A DNA stretch of 64,000 nucleotides, taken from assembly GCA_903861145.1 (NCBI GenBank), contig CAIOTH010000101.1, positions 21,801 to 85,800 of the forward strand. Direction: 5' to 3'. Positions 10,801 through 18,507 of the stretch are shown piece by piece (positions within the stretch are counted from its first letter, which is position 1; every line of letters begins with the position of its first letter). This stretch comes from an uncultured Bacteroidota bacterium (GTDB lineage: Bacteria > Bacteroidota > Bacteroidia > Chitinophagales > LD1). The position numbers were made by a program, and so were the translations under genes. The notes beneath the pieces are model-generated. The model worked only from the letters and a program-made list of their open reading frames with translations, searched no databases and was not told the origin of the DNA.

Positions 10801-11071
10801 CAATGCCCGGTAGTGAAGATGACTCGATACGGGAAACACCGTTAACGCTGGTTGAGATAGCGCGTTCATCTAAAAACACCACGCGCTTTTCAATATCATC
10901 GGCAGAAAGGCCGGGGTAGCTCCAAACTACACTGACAACTGGAATATCTATAACAGGGAAAATATCGACGAGCATTGCCCGTATAGAGAGGATTCCCATT
11001 AAGAGAATCAAAAGTGACATTACCGCTACCGTATACGGCCTGCGCAAAGCAAGCCTCACAATCCACATCAT
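7820..11071 (-). CDS. RND-family efflux pump, inner-membrane permease (AcrB/MdtB-like)
   Basis: 1083 aa, the usual RND pump length. It starts MMWIVRLALRRPYTVAV, has 12 predicted membrane segments and two large periplasmic loops. TM4 carries the proton-relay pair in AVGMLVDDATVEIENIHR (two adjacent Asp), and the C-terminal half has the mirrored VAIGIAVSNSILLVSF segment. It belongs to the hydrophobe/amphiphile efflux class rather than the heavy-metal class, which would show different TM4 charges (from family knowledge). It is the first gene of the three-gene operon; no regulator is adjacent. Substrates are probably lipophilic compounds (inference). Confidence 0.95.
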   Translation of the reverse strand: MMWIVRLALRRPYTVAVMSLLILLMGILSIRAMLVDIFPVIDIPVVSVVWSYPGLSADDIEKRVVFLDERAISTSVNGVSRIESSSLPGIGLLRVYFEPGADIGAAIAQMTAVSSTALRAMPPGMTPPVILQYNATNVPVTQLTLSSKTLSETKIFDYALNFIRLRLFTVPGLATPAPFGGSFRQIMVDIDPRALAAKGLSPNDILTAIQASNLIIPAGSARMGQTEFNVALNSSPNTIKQFEQIPIKVVNGQPILIGDVAKVNDSYAEQTNIVRVNRGRAAYLTILKKANASTIAVVEGAKSMLPIIKETAPDGLDLSVDFDQSVFVRSSIKNVIREAIIASILVSFMILFFLGSWRSVIIVCTSIPLSIFVSIIGMNLLGETINIMTLGGLSLAVGMLVDDATVEIENIHRNRHMGKPLTVAILDGASQIATPAIVATLAICIVFFPVVLLTGPAKFLFAPLALAVVIAMMASYLLSRTLVPTLARMLMESEPLHEEPTDPHLNFFGRAGVRFNNWRDRNFDRFQESYGRLLNVLLNYRKTTLTFVIIAVTASLSLMGIVGTDFFPSTDAGMMKLHFRSPSGTRIEQTEKLVDSAEGRIQKIIPKNELGTINDMIGMPVSFNMVFVNTDNASGMDAEITVSLKEGHKPTIGYMKKIRKDLNDHFPGCVVYFQSADIVSQVLNFGLSAPLDIQIENRDYYQSYEYARKLRDAMKSIPGVEDVAIKQVLDYPTFQVDVDRVRAAQLGLTQRDVANDVLISLSSSTMVGPSFFINPANSVNYNVVVQTPYQKISSVDDLMNTPITIGNPAFINNPNPSPTDLPTAQAQTLGNLAKVTSTTQFNLFSHYTVQRVMNIQANIEGRDLGSVADAIQKKIDGLGKLPPGMRINLRGQNEVMSSSFKTLSLGLILAIALVYLLMVVLFQSWIDPFIIMLSIPGAFMGILWMLVLTGTTINVESLMGSIVAIGIAVSNSILLVSFANDLRVEQGVSSLEAALEAGKTRLRPVLMTAIAMVLGMIPMAIGTGEGGEQNAPLGRAVIGGLLVATVFTLFVVPLFYSILRRSIPTYHTMDVKFEEEAKGHIES

Positions 11072-11169
11072 ACTCTATCCTTTTTTACATACAACATTCT
11101 AAACAAAGGAAAGCTAATCCCTTGCTTTACGCGGTGCTGATGGGTGAACGGGTTGTTAAATGGGCGACG

Positions 11170-11177
11170 CAAAAGTA
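11170..11177 (-). promoter_or_regulatory. Candidate Bacteroidota -7 box for the RND operon
   Basis: The minus strand reads TACTTTTG, a full match to TAnnTTTG. It lies about 100 bp ahead of the pump start. No clean -33 TTTG is seen. A short dyad (ctat ... atag) sits just upstream and might be an operator. Confidence 0.35.
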
Positions 11178-11617
11178 TCAGGTTTTACTATGTAAACTAT
11201 AGCGTTGCCTTAAATTACCATTTTTTTAATAAATACTGATTTTATGGATTATGTAAGGTAACTGCGCTGTAAAACAGCAACATAATCAATTTTGTTTTGA
11301 GTGGACTTAATTTTGTTGATTTTTTTTGAACGATGTGGAAAACCAAGGAGGAGTATCAAGGAACAAGCCTTTCAATTACTAAACAAGAAACAGGCTTAGC
11401 ACTATAAGCAGGAGTGCGGCAAAGGCGATAACCAGGATATCGCAGTTTCGGAATTGGTCTCTCATGGGGGGAGGGGATTAGTTAGTTTTAGAATCTACGA
11501 GGTAAAAATAGATTTTAAAATATCACTATAGTTGTCCAACTTGCCAATATATCGAGAAATATTTTGAATGTGTCGTTTTTGTAATGTTTTTTGAAGCAAC
11601 CACGGAAAACCGTTACC
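11178..11617. other. Intergenic, 440 bp, with one possible micro-ORF
   Basis: Separates the RND operon promoter from the stop of the DUF4442 gene, both on the minus strand. Apart from the 28-aa frame at 11379-11465 no gene, RNA or clear terminator is seen. Confidence 0.5.
11379..11465 (-). CDS. Possible 28-aa single-span membrane micropeptide
   Basis: ATG at 11465, stop at 11379. The peptide begins MRDQFRNCDILV and continues as a hydrophobic stretch (AFAALLLIVLSLFLV), so it could be one short membrane helix with a charged N-terminus. It stands alone in a 440-bp gap. No ribosome-binding site or convincing promoter is seen, and hydrophobic micro-frames arise by chance, so this is only a candidate. 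Confidence 0.2.
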   Translation of the reverse strand: MRDQFRNCDILVIAFAALLLIVLSLFLV

Positions 11618-12148
11618 CTATTTTAACCGGGCTTTAAAGCTCCATTGCACCTTAAAGCGTGCTTCAACTTCGCCGGTTTGAGATGTGCCAATACTTATAG
11701 CTTCAAAGGTGGTGCCAGTGCCGGTTAGGATGGCTTCTTCAACTTTTGCGGTAAGTTCTTTTCCCTGTGTGCAGGTAAAAGTGGTGATGCCAGTAGCCTT
11801 TTTTACAAACTCGGCTTCGAGCTTGGTTACCAGCATTGAAACTGATGGTTTTGATTTATGCGTGCCTAAAACACCCAGCATACCAGTACTCATTTCGGCG
11901 GCCATGGCTAATACGGCAAAGTAGGTTGAGCGGAAAGGGTTTTGATTCATGTACTTGTAAGGTACTGTTATCTCGCATTGTTCGGATGTGCAAGACTTTA
12001 CTTTTAAGCCTGCAATAAGGCCCATGGGTAATTTATTAAGCATATATAGCTTAAAAAGAATCGGGCTGTTAACCATTTTAAAAACCTCGGCATCGGTTAT
12101 TTTACGGTTGGCGCGGTACGATTCAAGCAATTCGGTATTATCAGCCAT
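11618..12148 (-). CDS. DUF4442 hotdog-fold protein (possible thioesterase)
   Basis: 176 aa. The body (NPFRSTYFAVLAMAAEMSTG, then SMLVTKLEAEFVKKATG) matches the DUF4442 family, hotdog-fold proteins related to acyl-CoA thioesterases such as PaaI. No substrate has been established for the family, and I infer only acyl-thioester binding or hydrolysis. It is the last gene of a four-gene operon: its start lies 1 bp beyond the stop of the preceding gene. Confidence 0.8.
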   Translation of the reverse strand: MADNTELLESYRANRKITDAEVFKMVNSPILFKLYMLNKLPMGLIAGLKVKSCTSEQCEITVPYKYMNQNPFRSTYFAVLAMAAEMSTGMLGVLGTHKSKPSVSMLVTKLEAEFVKKATGITTFTCTQGKELTAKVEEAILTGTGTTFEAISIGTSQTGEVEARFKVQWSFKARLK

Positions 12149-12149
12149 G

Positions 12150-12827
12150 TTATAGTTTTTGAATGAGGTCTATCAGGGTTTCGTTTAATTTTTCGATTGC
12201 AAGATTAAAATTTTCCTGGCCGGTAGCAAGGTTTCTTTCAATTACGCAGAGGTGATACAACAATTGCTTTTCGAAAAGGCAAGGATAGGTGAAGCCAAGG
12301 CCATCGCCGGTTTCGCAATCGGCTTTGTATTTTTCGATGCGCGATTGAACCATTGATACATCAGCGTAGTGGCTTACCGTAATACCTACCGACTTTTTAA
12401 ACGGCAGAAAGACGTTCATGTAAGCATTGGTGAGGTTAATGAGGCCGCCGCGAACATGGGGTTCGTCTTCACGTTTGACTAAGTCGAGGTCGTAAAGGTC
12501 TTTCCATTCGTTGTTTACCATCATTCCGAAATCGCCGGGCTTTTCGTTTACTATGTTTAGTATACTTCCAAGTTCAGTACTTTCTTTATAAGAGTTACCA
12601 AAACTTAGCTTAAGCGCGAGGTGATATTTTGTGGCCGTAATGGCCTTGGTAACTTTGTATGTGGTTTGATAAACACCCACACCGGTTTCGAGCAAGTCAA
12701 CTTCGTGATGCAATACTTTGAAGGAATGCATGAACTTCATACCTGCATTTTGAACAGGGCTTAATTGAAAGTGCTGCAAGAAAGGTTGAACGTCTTTAAC
12801 CGAGGCAACAACAAGTAGTAACTTCAT
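12150..12827 (-). CDS. Diverged futalosine hydrolase (MqnB)-like nucleosidase-fold protein
   Basis: 225 aa, the size of MqnB, which removes hypoxanthine from futalosine in the alternative menaquinone pathway. The MKLLLVVAS start, the LLETGVGVYQTTYKVTKAI segment, ELGSILNIVNEKPGDFG and the ending NLAIEKLNETLIDLIQKL all follow MqnB order. The normally glycine-rich NAGIAGSF-type core reads LKLSFGNSY, and the ribose-binding ETMEGAAF-type motif reads ETGDGLGF. The fold is likely kept but activity is doubtful. It is packed between DUF2461 and DUF4442 genes with 1-bp gaps. It could be a working MqnB variant or a repurposed paralogue. Confidence 0.6.
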   Translation of the reverse strand: MKLLLVVASVKDVQPFLQHFQLSPVQNAGMKFMHSFKVLHHEVDLLETGVGVYQTTYKVTKAITATKYHLALKLSFGNSYKESTELGSILNIVNEKPGDFGMMVNNEWKDLYDLDLVKREDEPHVRGGLINLTNAYMNVFLPFKKSVGITVSHYADVSMVQSRIEKYKADCETGDGLGFTYPCLFEKQLLYHLCVIERNLATGQENFNLAIEKLNETLIDLIQKL

Positions 12828-12828
12828 A

Positions 12829-13497
12829 TTAACCTGAGATTGCGTGCCATAAAAACCTGTTCACTTTTAAGCCTGCTTTAAAGTAGGAGAGCAGGATGGT
12901 ATCTACTTTGTCGCTCAGCATATCTTTGCGGCTTAGTTCGGCCCAGTACCAAAATTGTTTGTTGGCAATAAGGGGTTGCTCTTTGGCAAACTCTTTATAA
13001 TCGGGTGGCAGCACTTTGTTTTTTTCGCCGACCATTGTTTTATACTTTTCAACGAAAGTCTTATCGGCAAGTAGTTTTTTGAACTCTTTGTTATTGTAGA
13101 ATATCTCTTGCCGTATTTTGGCTAACTGCTCTTTCGATACGGTGTATTTTCCTCCACCAACGCCAATTTCGGTGGAGCCGACGTGCATGTAGAAGCCGGG
13201 GTAGTCATCATCTTTAGTGCCTTTGCGGCTGAAAACGGCGGCGACGTTGTTTTTATAAGGCGATTTATCGGCTGAAAAGCGAATATCGCGGTTGATGCGG
13301 AAGATTGACTTTGATACTTCGCGGTTTATTTCGGGAATGTCCTTAGCCAGTTTTTCGGTGAGGTCTTCAACCAATCTGCGCCATGGTTGTTTTACTTCCT
13401 TTTCGTAAGTAGAACGGTTTTGATCGAACCATTCGCGGTTGTTGTTTTTTTGAAGTTGCTCGAAGAATTTGAAGAATGCCGGATTGAAATATTTCAT
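12829..13497 (-). CDS. DUF2461 domain protein
   Basis: 222 aa, the full family length. The hallmark pieces are visible: FFEQLQKNNNREWFDQNR, IFRINRDIRFSADKSPYK, and FYMHVGSTEIGVGGGKYT. DUF2461 proteins are cytoplasmic and widespread in Bacteroidota; no biochemical role is established. It follows the AlkB-type gene by 44 bp and precedes the MqnB-like gene by 1 bp, so it belongs to this operon. Confidence 0.9.
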   Translation of the reverse strand: MKYFNPAFFKFFEQLQKNNNREWFDQNRSTYEKEVKQPWRRLVEDLTEKLAKDIPEINREVSKSIFRINRDIRFSADKSPYKNNVAAVFSRKGTKDDDYPGFYMHVGSTEIGVGGGKYTVSKEQLAKIRQEIFYNNKEFKKLLADKTFVEKYKTMVGEKNKVLPPDYKEFAKEQPLIANKQFWYWAELSRKDMLSDKVDTILLSYFKAGLKVNRFLWHAISG

Positions 13498-13541
13498 AAC
13501 TAGTATTGAGTATATAGTATTTAGTAGTGAGACTTGAGAGT

Positions 13542-14609
13542 TTAAGCCAGTGCTTCCCCACCAACAGCTTCTTTGTATTTCTGTATTTGCTTGTGCATTA
13601 CATTAAAGAACAGCGGCGGAAAAAACGATAACACCATCATGCCGGGATAACCGGTGGGCATTTGGGGGCTATCATCAAAGTGACGCAGCACCTGGTATTT
13701 GCGTCCAGCAATATAATGGTGATCGGAGTGGCGGGTTAGTTCGAAAAGCATGATGCGGCCGATAGGGTGGTTGGAGTTCCAGCTGTGGATGGGCATTACT
13801 TTTTCGTAGTAGGCATCTTCAATCTTTCTTCTTCTTAAACCATAATGCTCAATGTAGTTAACGGTTTCAAGCAACAGGAAACCGATGGTGCCTGCGGCGA
13901 TGAAGAACAGCATTACTTTCCAACCCCAAACAATACCAATGGCAGCAACAAAAAGAAACTGGAGGGTTTGCAGCACCAGCATTTCGTTTTGAAGGCTGAA
14001 GAAGGGGGTGTTTGTTTTTTTGAGGCGCTCGCTTTCTAAATGCCAGGCCGAAAACCAGCCATCGCGCACTGAGCGAATGAAGAAGGAGTAAATGGTTTCG
14101 CCGCGGCGGCTTGATGCGGGGTCTTCATCAGTAGAGACGTTTTTGTGGTGGCCGCGATTGTGTTCTATATAGAAGTGGGTGTATAGAGAGGTTAGCAAGA
14201 GCATTTTCGACATGGTTTGTTCGTACCAGGTGTTGCGGTGGCCAAGCTCGTGAGCGGCGTTGATGCCTAATACACCGCAGGCAATGCCGAAGGAGAATAT
14301 CATGCCGGCTATTTCCCACCAGGTTAATGATGCATCGCCAATGCGGTTGAGGAAGAAGAACAGCAGGGCGTATTGCAGTGGCACTACGCTCCAAACCATG
14401 AGGTCGTATTTGACATCTTTTTTGGCTATTTCTTCCTGGGCTTTATCGAGGTTTTGTTCGGAGTAGGGGAGGACTAGTTCTAATAAAGGAATGAGCATGA
14501 ACACGTAAATGGGGGCTACAAATACCCATGGGCCGCCGAGTATTAGCGAGGCCACAATGATGGATATGCTGAAATATACCGAGCCGTATTTTACAAAACG
14601 TAATGCCAT
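13542..14609 (-). CDS. AlkB-type membrane alkane/fatty-acyl monooxygenase
   Basis: 355 aa with several membrane helices. It has all His boxes of the membrane di-iron class: HELGHR (residue 120), HNRGHH (residue 150), and L-T-R-H-S-D-H-H near residue 300, plus the AlkB signature NYIEHYGL. AlkB enzymes insert oxygen at the end of alkanes with electrons from rubredoxin. No rubredoxin or rubredoxin reductase lies in this window. Bacteroidota homologues may act on other hydrophobic substrates, so the substrate is open. It is the first gene of the operon ending with DUF4442. Confidence 0.9.
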   Translation of the reverse strand: MALRFVKYGSVYFSISIIVASLILGGPWVFVAPIYVFMLIPLLELVLPYSEQNLDKAQEEIAKKDVKYDLMVWSVVPLQYALLFFFLNRIGDASLTWWEIAGMIFSFGIACGVLGINAAHELGHRNTWYEQTMSKMLLLTSLYTHFYIEHNRGHHKNVSTDEDPASSRRGETIYSFFIRSVRDGWFSAWHLESERLKKTNTPFFSLQNEMLVLQTLQFLFVAAIGIVWGWKVMLFFIAAGTIGFLLLETVNYIEHYGLRRRKIEDAYYEKVMPIHSWNSNHPIGRIMLFELTRHSDHHYIAGRKYQVLRHFDDSPQMPTGYPGMMVLSFFPPLFFNVMHKQIQKYKEAVGGEALA

Positions 14610-14675
14610 TGTTTGCGTTTTTTGGTTATTCCAAAGTTATAAAATTGTTGCAGAGTTGAAAGGCAAGGAGGAAAG

Positions 14676-14712
14676 AGAAATTTACCACTAAGGCACTAAG
14701 TTTCACTAAGTA
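14676..14712. repeat. Copy of a dispersed 'aaggcac' intergenic repeat
   Basis: Text of the type accactaaggcactaag recurs in degenerate form at 23881-23960, 24570-24660, 51985-52010 and 52874-52938, always between genes. Some copies can form hairpins and may end transcripts. Confidence 0.5.
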
Positions 14713-14733
14713 TAGACTGCGGGAGACATTGAG

Positions 14734-15210
14734 TTACTTAAAATCAGTGCGCTTGAGGATTTGGCGGTATTTTACGGGGACGTCGAAGGTCATGCCCATT
14801 AGTTTGACGCGGATGTTGCCTACTAAGTAGAGTTCTGTCGGGCTATCGGTTAGGATTTTGTAGAAGGTTTTGAAGTTATCGAGCACGGTGCCTTCGGGTT
14901 TTAGTAATACGCCGAGGGGGACGGTGAAGTCGCTTTTCTTTTTAATAATTACGTCGGCTTTTTCGCCTAAAACGCCAATCAGGCGATCGTCTACCAGCAC
15001 GTTCATGTTCACATCAATTACTTTGCATTTAATGGGGTTGCCGTTGTGAAACTGCGCTTCAGCGCCAAGTTTGAGGCCTTTGGTGCCGAAGCCTTCGAAC
15101 TTAATATTATCTACCCGCATAAAGGTGGGCGACGTTATTTTGCACGATGAAAGCAGGCACCAGGCCAGGGCCACTGCAAGCAGTATGATGTTGTTGTGTG
15201 TTTTACTCAT
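14734..15210 (-). CDS. LEA2-like lipoprotein
   Basis: 158 aa. Lipobox LLSSC puts the lipidated Cys near residue 23. The rest is a small beta-rich domain with LKLGAEAQFHNGNPIKCKV and a late VKLMGMTFDVPVKY, the pattern of the LEA type 2 / water-stress-hypersensitivity fold (N-P motif after the second strand). It is probably exposed on the periplasmic face of a membrane. It overlaps the preceding gene by 8 bp, so the two are co-translated; the pair shares the same fold. Function unknown. Confidence 0.75.
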   Translation of the reverse strand: MSKTHNNIILLAVALAWCLLSSCKITSPTFMRVDNIKFEGFGTKGLKLGAEAQFHNGNPIKCKVIDVNMNVLVDDRLIGVLGEKADVIIKKKSDFTVPLGVLLKPEGTVLDNFKTFYKILTDSPTELYLVGNIRVKLMGMTFDVPVKYRQILKRTDFK

Positions 15211-15655
15211 TAGTAACCGGTGCCGATTGGTGAACGTTTATTTTGCCCGAGGTAAATAGGTTTTGAAACAGTATTTCGCCATCAACAGTTATAACTGCCT
15301 TACCGGTGTGGGCCGAATCGAGGGTGAGGGCTTGTTGGTAATCGCTGTTGCGGAAACGGATGCTGGTGGGAAAGGCGGTTTCTTTTAAGCCGGGTATGCC
15401 CTGGTTAAGTTCGTTATCTACTATGCCAATTACTACGCCGTTTAGGTAAAACTTTTCGTGTATGCTTTTAATGGTTGACGATAGCAGGTTAGGGTTATTG
15501 AGCCTGATGATGGCCTGCAGCTCGCCGCCCGAGGTAGAGAGGTTGTGCAATTGCAGGGTTAGCTGTGGGTTTAGCTCAACATCTTTTTTATTGAGGAAAT
15601 AAAGCACTACTAATATTACGCCTATTATAACAAAGCCTAGTTTTCTGAAATTCAT
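15203..15655 (-). CDS. Membrane-anchored LEA2-like protein
   Basis: 150 aa when started at the ATG at 15655. The frame is open further to 15694, but the 13 extra residues are not hydrophobic and would separate the anchor from the start. One N-terminal membrane helix (LGFVIIGVILVVLYFL) is followed by a LEA2-type domain (LQAIIRLNNPNLLSSTI). It overlaps its lipoprotein partner at 14734-15210 by 8 bp. A -7-like box lies 5 bp ahead of the start. Function unknown. Confidence 0.75.
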   Translation of the reverse strand: MNFRKLGFVIIGVILVVLYFLNKKDVELNPQLTLQLHNLSTSGGELQAIIRLNNPNLLSSTIKSIHEKFYLNGVVIGIVDNELNQGIPGLKETAFPTSIRFRNSDYQQALTLDSAHTGKAVITVDGEILFQNLFTSGKINVHQSAPVTNE

Positions 15656-15660
15656 GGCCG

Positions 15661-15668
15661 CAAATGTA
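15661..15668 (-). promoter_or_regulatory. Candidate -7 box ahead of the LEA2-like pair
   Basis: The minus strand reads TACATTTG, a full match to TAnnTTTG. A TTTG lies 23 bp further upstream, slightly beyond the usual 19-21. The box is so close to the ATG at 15655 that the transcript would be nearly leaderless. Confidence 0.3.
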
Positions 15669-15897
15669 GTGGTTAAGGTTGTAATGTGGCGCAAAATGCG
15701 ACAAATTTTCCCCGCTTGTTTTGGCTGTAAGGGGCAAAATTTATTGGCACGGGTTTTACAATAGGTTTATTGGTATTTGGCTAATAACATGTTGGGAAAT
15801 GGTGTATGGACCAGTTTGAAGGCGCTTAGGCCCATACAACCTTTTAGCCTTGGGGTTTGTTGAACTTTTATTATTCTTCACTCAAATAAAAAATATT

Positions 15898-16788
15898 ATG
15901 AAACTATTAGCACCAATAGCCGCTACGTTGCTTCTCCCGCTTTTGCTGGGGTCGTGCGTTACGCAGAAGAAATACCTTGCAGCACAAGATGATTTGCGCA
16001 AAGCCAATGAACAACTGCACGCCTGCAACGAGCAAAAAGACCTTTGCAACAGCGACCTGAACATTTGCCGAACTAACCTAACCGGTAAGCAAGACCAAAT
16101 AAGCCTGTTGAATAACCAAATAACCGATTGCCGTGGGCAGCGCGATAAGCAGCTTACACAGGTGGGCGACTTAACTGTATTAAGTAAGGGCGCCAACGAC
16201 AATATGAACCAAACCCTTAACCAATTGCAGGATAAAGACCGGTATATACAAATGTTGCTGGCCGCTAAAAACAAGGCCGATAGTATTAACCTGGCGCTGG
16301 CTATTAACCTGAAGGGTGTGCTTAAAGAGGGTTTGGATGATAAGGATGTAGATATTAAGGTTGATAAAACAGTGGTGTATATTAACCTATCTGATAAGAT
16401 GCTTTACAAAAGTGGCAGTTACGAGTTAACACCTAAGGCCAAGGATGTATTGAGCAAAATTGCCTCTATTGTGCAAAGCCGCCCCGAGGTTGACCTGATG
16501 GTTGAAGGCTATACTGATAACAACCCCATTACCAATAACTGTATTATGGATAACTGGGACCTTAGCGTTAAACGCGCTACCAGCGTAGTACGCACCCTGC
16601 AACGCGATTATAATGTTGACCCTAATAAACTGATAGCTGCAGGCCGTGGTGAGTATAACACCCTTGCCAGCAATGCCGACGATCAGGGCCGCGCTACTAA
16701 CCGCCGCACCCGCATTATTATATTGCCAAGGCTTAACCAGTTTTACGATTTGCTGGACCCTAATAAGGCTGCGGCACCTATTAAGTAA
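15898..16788 (+). CDS. OmpA-family lipoprotein with coiled coil
   Basis: 297 aa from the ATG at 15898; an upstream in-frame ATG at 15850 would place 16 residues before the signal and is less likely. Lipobox LLLGSC gives a lipidated Cys20. Residues 25-115 are a heptad-like, Cys- and Gln-rich coiled coil. Residues about 160-285 form an OmpA peptidoglycan-binding domain (VEGYTDNNPI, then NWDLSVKRATSVVRTLQ and the GRGEYNT region). It should tie the outer membrane to the cell wall. It faces a convergent gene at 16845 with a shared hairpin between. Confidence 0.9.
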   Translation: MKLLAPIAATLLLPLLLGSCVTQKKYLAAQDDLRKANEQLHACNEQKDLCNSDLNICRTNLTGKQDQISLLNNQITDCRGQRDKQLTQVGDLTVLSKGANDNMNQTLNQLQDKDRYIQMLLAAKNKADSINLALAINLKGVLKEGLDDKDVDIKVDKTVVYINLSDKMLYKSGSYELTPKAKDVLSKIASIVQSRPEVDLMVEGYTDNNPITNNCIMDNWDLSVKRATSVVRTLQRDYNVDPNKLIAAGRGEYNTLASNADDQGRATNRRTRIIILPRLNQFYDLLDPNKAAAPIK

Positions 16789-16813
16789 GATTTCCCTTGT
16801 ATATATCCCCTTT

Positions 16814-16846
16814 AAACGCTGCCCCGGTTATACGTAGGTGGCGTTT
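16814..16846 (+). terminator. Terminator hairpin between convergent genes
   Basis: Ten-base stem with two wobble pairs (16814-16823 with 16837-16846) followed by attttttg on the plus strand. It serves the OmpA gene and touches the stop of the minus-strand gene. Confidence 0.7.
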
Positions 16847-18203
16847 ATTTTTTGATGATTTTTTTGGTTTGCACCGTATCGCCGGTACGGAAAGAAAGGA
16901 AATAGACACCGGTGGCGTATTTAGATATATCTATTACCTGTTTTTCTGATATTTCGGTTTGGCTTAATATTTTGCCATCAATACTGCTGATGGTTAAGGT
17001 TGTTTTGGTTGGTGTTTCTATAGTGATGAAGCCGGTTGAAGGATTGGGGTAGACCTTAATATCTACATTATTTACAACCGTGGTTACACCGGTAGTGCCA
17101 TCGGGCAGGCTAAGCCTGAATGCGAAAAGGCCGGAAGTAGAATCGTTGATGCCGTAGCCGGCAATGTATTTACCGTTGGGCGAAATGCAGGTAGCGGCAG
17201 TTATTTGATGGCCGCCAATAGAATCGCCAATTACGGTGGTGATGTATTGGTTTAGTTCCATCATACCAAGTGCACGGGTCCAGATGTAGGGGACGGTGGG
17301 GTTGCCAAAATCGATGGGCTGGGGGTCGAACCAACCTACTACTATAGATGCATCTTCGCTAATACCGCCCACGTAGCCGGTGCCTAAATTGGGTAGTGAA
17401 CCGAGGTTGATAAGGCCCGAATCGCGGCTCCATAGCCAGGGGTTGTTGTTGTTATTATAATCGCCGTTGCCGCCTATCCATTTGCCATCTTTCGATACTG
17501 CAGTGCATTCGCCTAGCTGGTTGCTGTCTACGTATTGGCTTACTGTGGTATCTTTAACCAGGTATTGGTTGGGGAAATAGCCACCTGCGGGGTTCTTTCT
17601 CCAAACGGCCGATTTCCAGGGGCCGTTAAAATCTTGCCAGCCTACTACTACGCTGCCATCGTAGCTAACTGCGTTGGCGCGGGTGCTGCGGCCAATTGAA
17701 TCGTATAAACTGCCTAAATCATAAATGCCGTGCTGTTGGGTCCATGCTACGGCGTGGGTAAAGGCGAAGCCACCGGTGGTATCGGCCCATGAGTTGCCTA
17801 CTACAGTGCTGTCATCGCCCGATATGGAATAGCCACCGCTCATATCAGTGCCTAGCACAAACCCCAGGCTGCCTAAGCTTGTCCATTCACCGGTAGTGCG
17901 GTCATATCTTGATATTTCGGTAAGCGAGTTATTCATGCTGGTACCGCAGAGATACCGCCCATTGTACGAGAAACGGGATTGCCCGCCTGCACCGTTGCCG
18001 GGTGCGGTACCGCCAATGTCTACGGTGGCAGCCGAATCCGGCAGCCAAATACTCCATGGCCCCGATTGTGCCAGGTAGCCCGCAACCTTGCCCTGGTTGG
18101 ATACGCCGGTGGGCGAATACCCGGTTTCTTCTACCATAAATTGTGCTTTTGCCATATAAGCAGAAAGAAGAAGCACCAACGATATGTAAAGTGTTTTTTG
18201 CAT
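16845..18203 (-). CDS. T9SS-sorted HAF-repeat extracellular protein
   Basis: 452 aa. Signal peptide (cleaved after AKAQ, residue 20). The body has repeated segments such as HAVAWTQQHGIYDLGSL and AVSYDGSVVVGWQ, the pattern of extracellular HAF repeats (probably a beta-propeller). The last 75 residues form a T9SS type A sorting domain: VDIKVYPNPSTGFITIE, then ISSIDGKIL, ending YFLSFRTGDTVQTKKIIKK. The protein is therefore exported by type IX secretion and attached at the surface or released. Ligand unknown. Confidence 0.9.
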   Translation of the reverse strand: MQKTLYISLVLLLSAYMAKAQFMVEETGYSPTGVSNQGKVAGYLAQSGPWSIWLPDSAATVDIGGTAPGNGAGGQSRFSYNGRYLCGTSMNNSLTEISRYDRTTGEWTSLGSLGFVLGTDMSGGYSISGDDSTVVGNSWADTTGGFAFTHAVAWTQQHGIYDLGSLYDSIGRSTRANAVSYDGSVVVGWQDFNGPWKSAVWRKNPAGGYFPNQYLVKDTTVSQYVDSNQLGECTAVSKDGKWIGGNGDYNNNNNPWLWSRDSGLINLGSLPNLGTGYVGGISEDASIVVGWFDPQPIDFGNPTVPYIWTRALGMMELNQYITTVIGDSIGGHQITAATCISPNGKYIAGYGINDSTSGLFAFRLSLPDGTTGVTTVVNNVDIKVYPNPSTGFITIETPTKTTLTISSIDGKILSQTEISEKQVIDISKYATGVYFLSFRTGDTVQTKKIIKK

Positions 18204-18507
18204 AGTTTTTTTGATGTTATGTAATGGCTATAATAACATTGTTATTTGAGAATTGATAATTTGAATGGCAGATGGATTGTTGATACGCAAGATTGTTGCA
18301 TTTTAGGACGAAGTTACGCAAGGACTAAACCCCGCACTCGACCTCGTTTGTAACGAGGTTGTTTTGGTTTACGCATTTGTAATGCGTGTATTAATTGCAA
18401 ATACAGGCATTACAAATGCCTAAGCCGTGGAATCCTCGTTTTGGAAACGAGGACTAGTTGGGGGACTAAACTTCGACCAGTTTGTGTTGAGACTTTGACC
18501 AACTGTA
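18204..18507. other. Intergenic, 304 bp, with four palindromes
   Basis: Between the HAF-repeat gene start and the small membrane protein stop. Most of it is the palindromic cluster at 18341-18453; the remainder shows no gene. Confidence 0.6.
18341..18453. repeat. REP-like cluster of four palindromes
   Basis: Four hairpins in order: 18341-18359 (cctcg / cgagg), 18371-18387 (acgcat / atgcgt), 18406-18420 (ggcat / atgcc) and 18433-18453 (tcctcgtt / aacgagga). The outer two share one arm motif and the inner two another, so the cluster has nested symmetry. This resembles REP/BIME-type elements. No transposase lies in the window. Confidence 0.75.
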
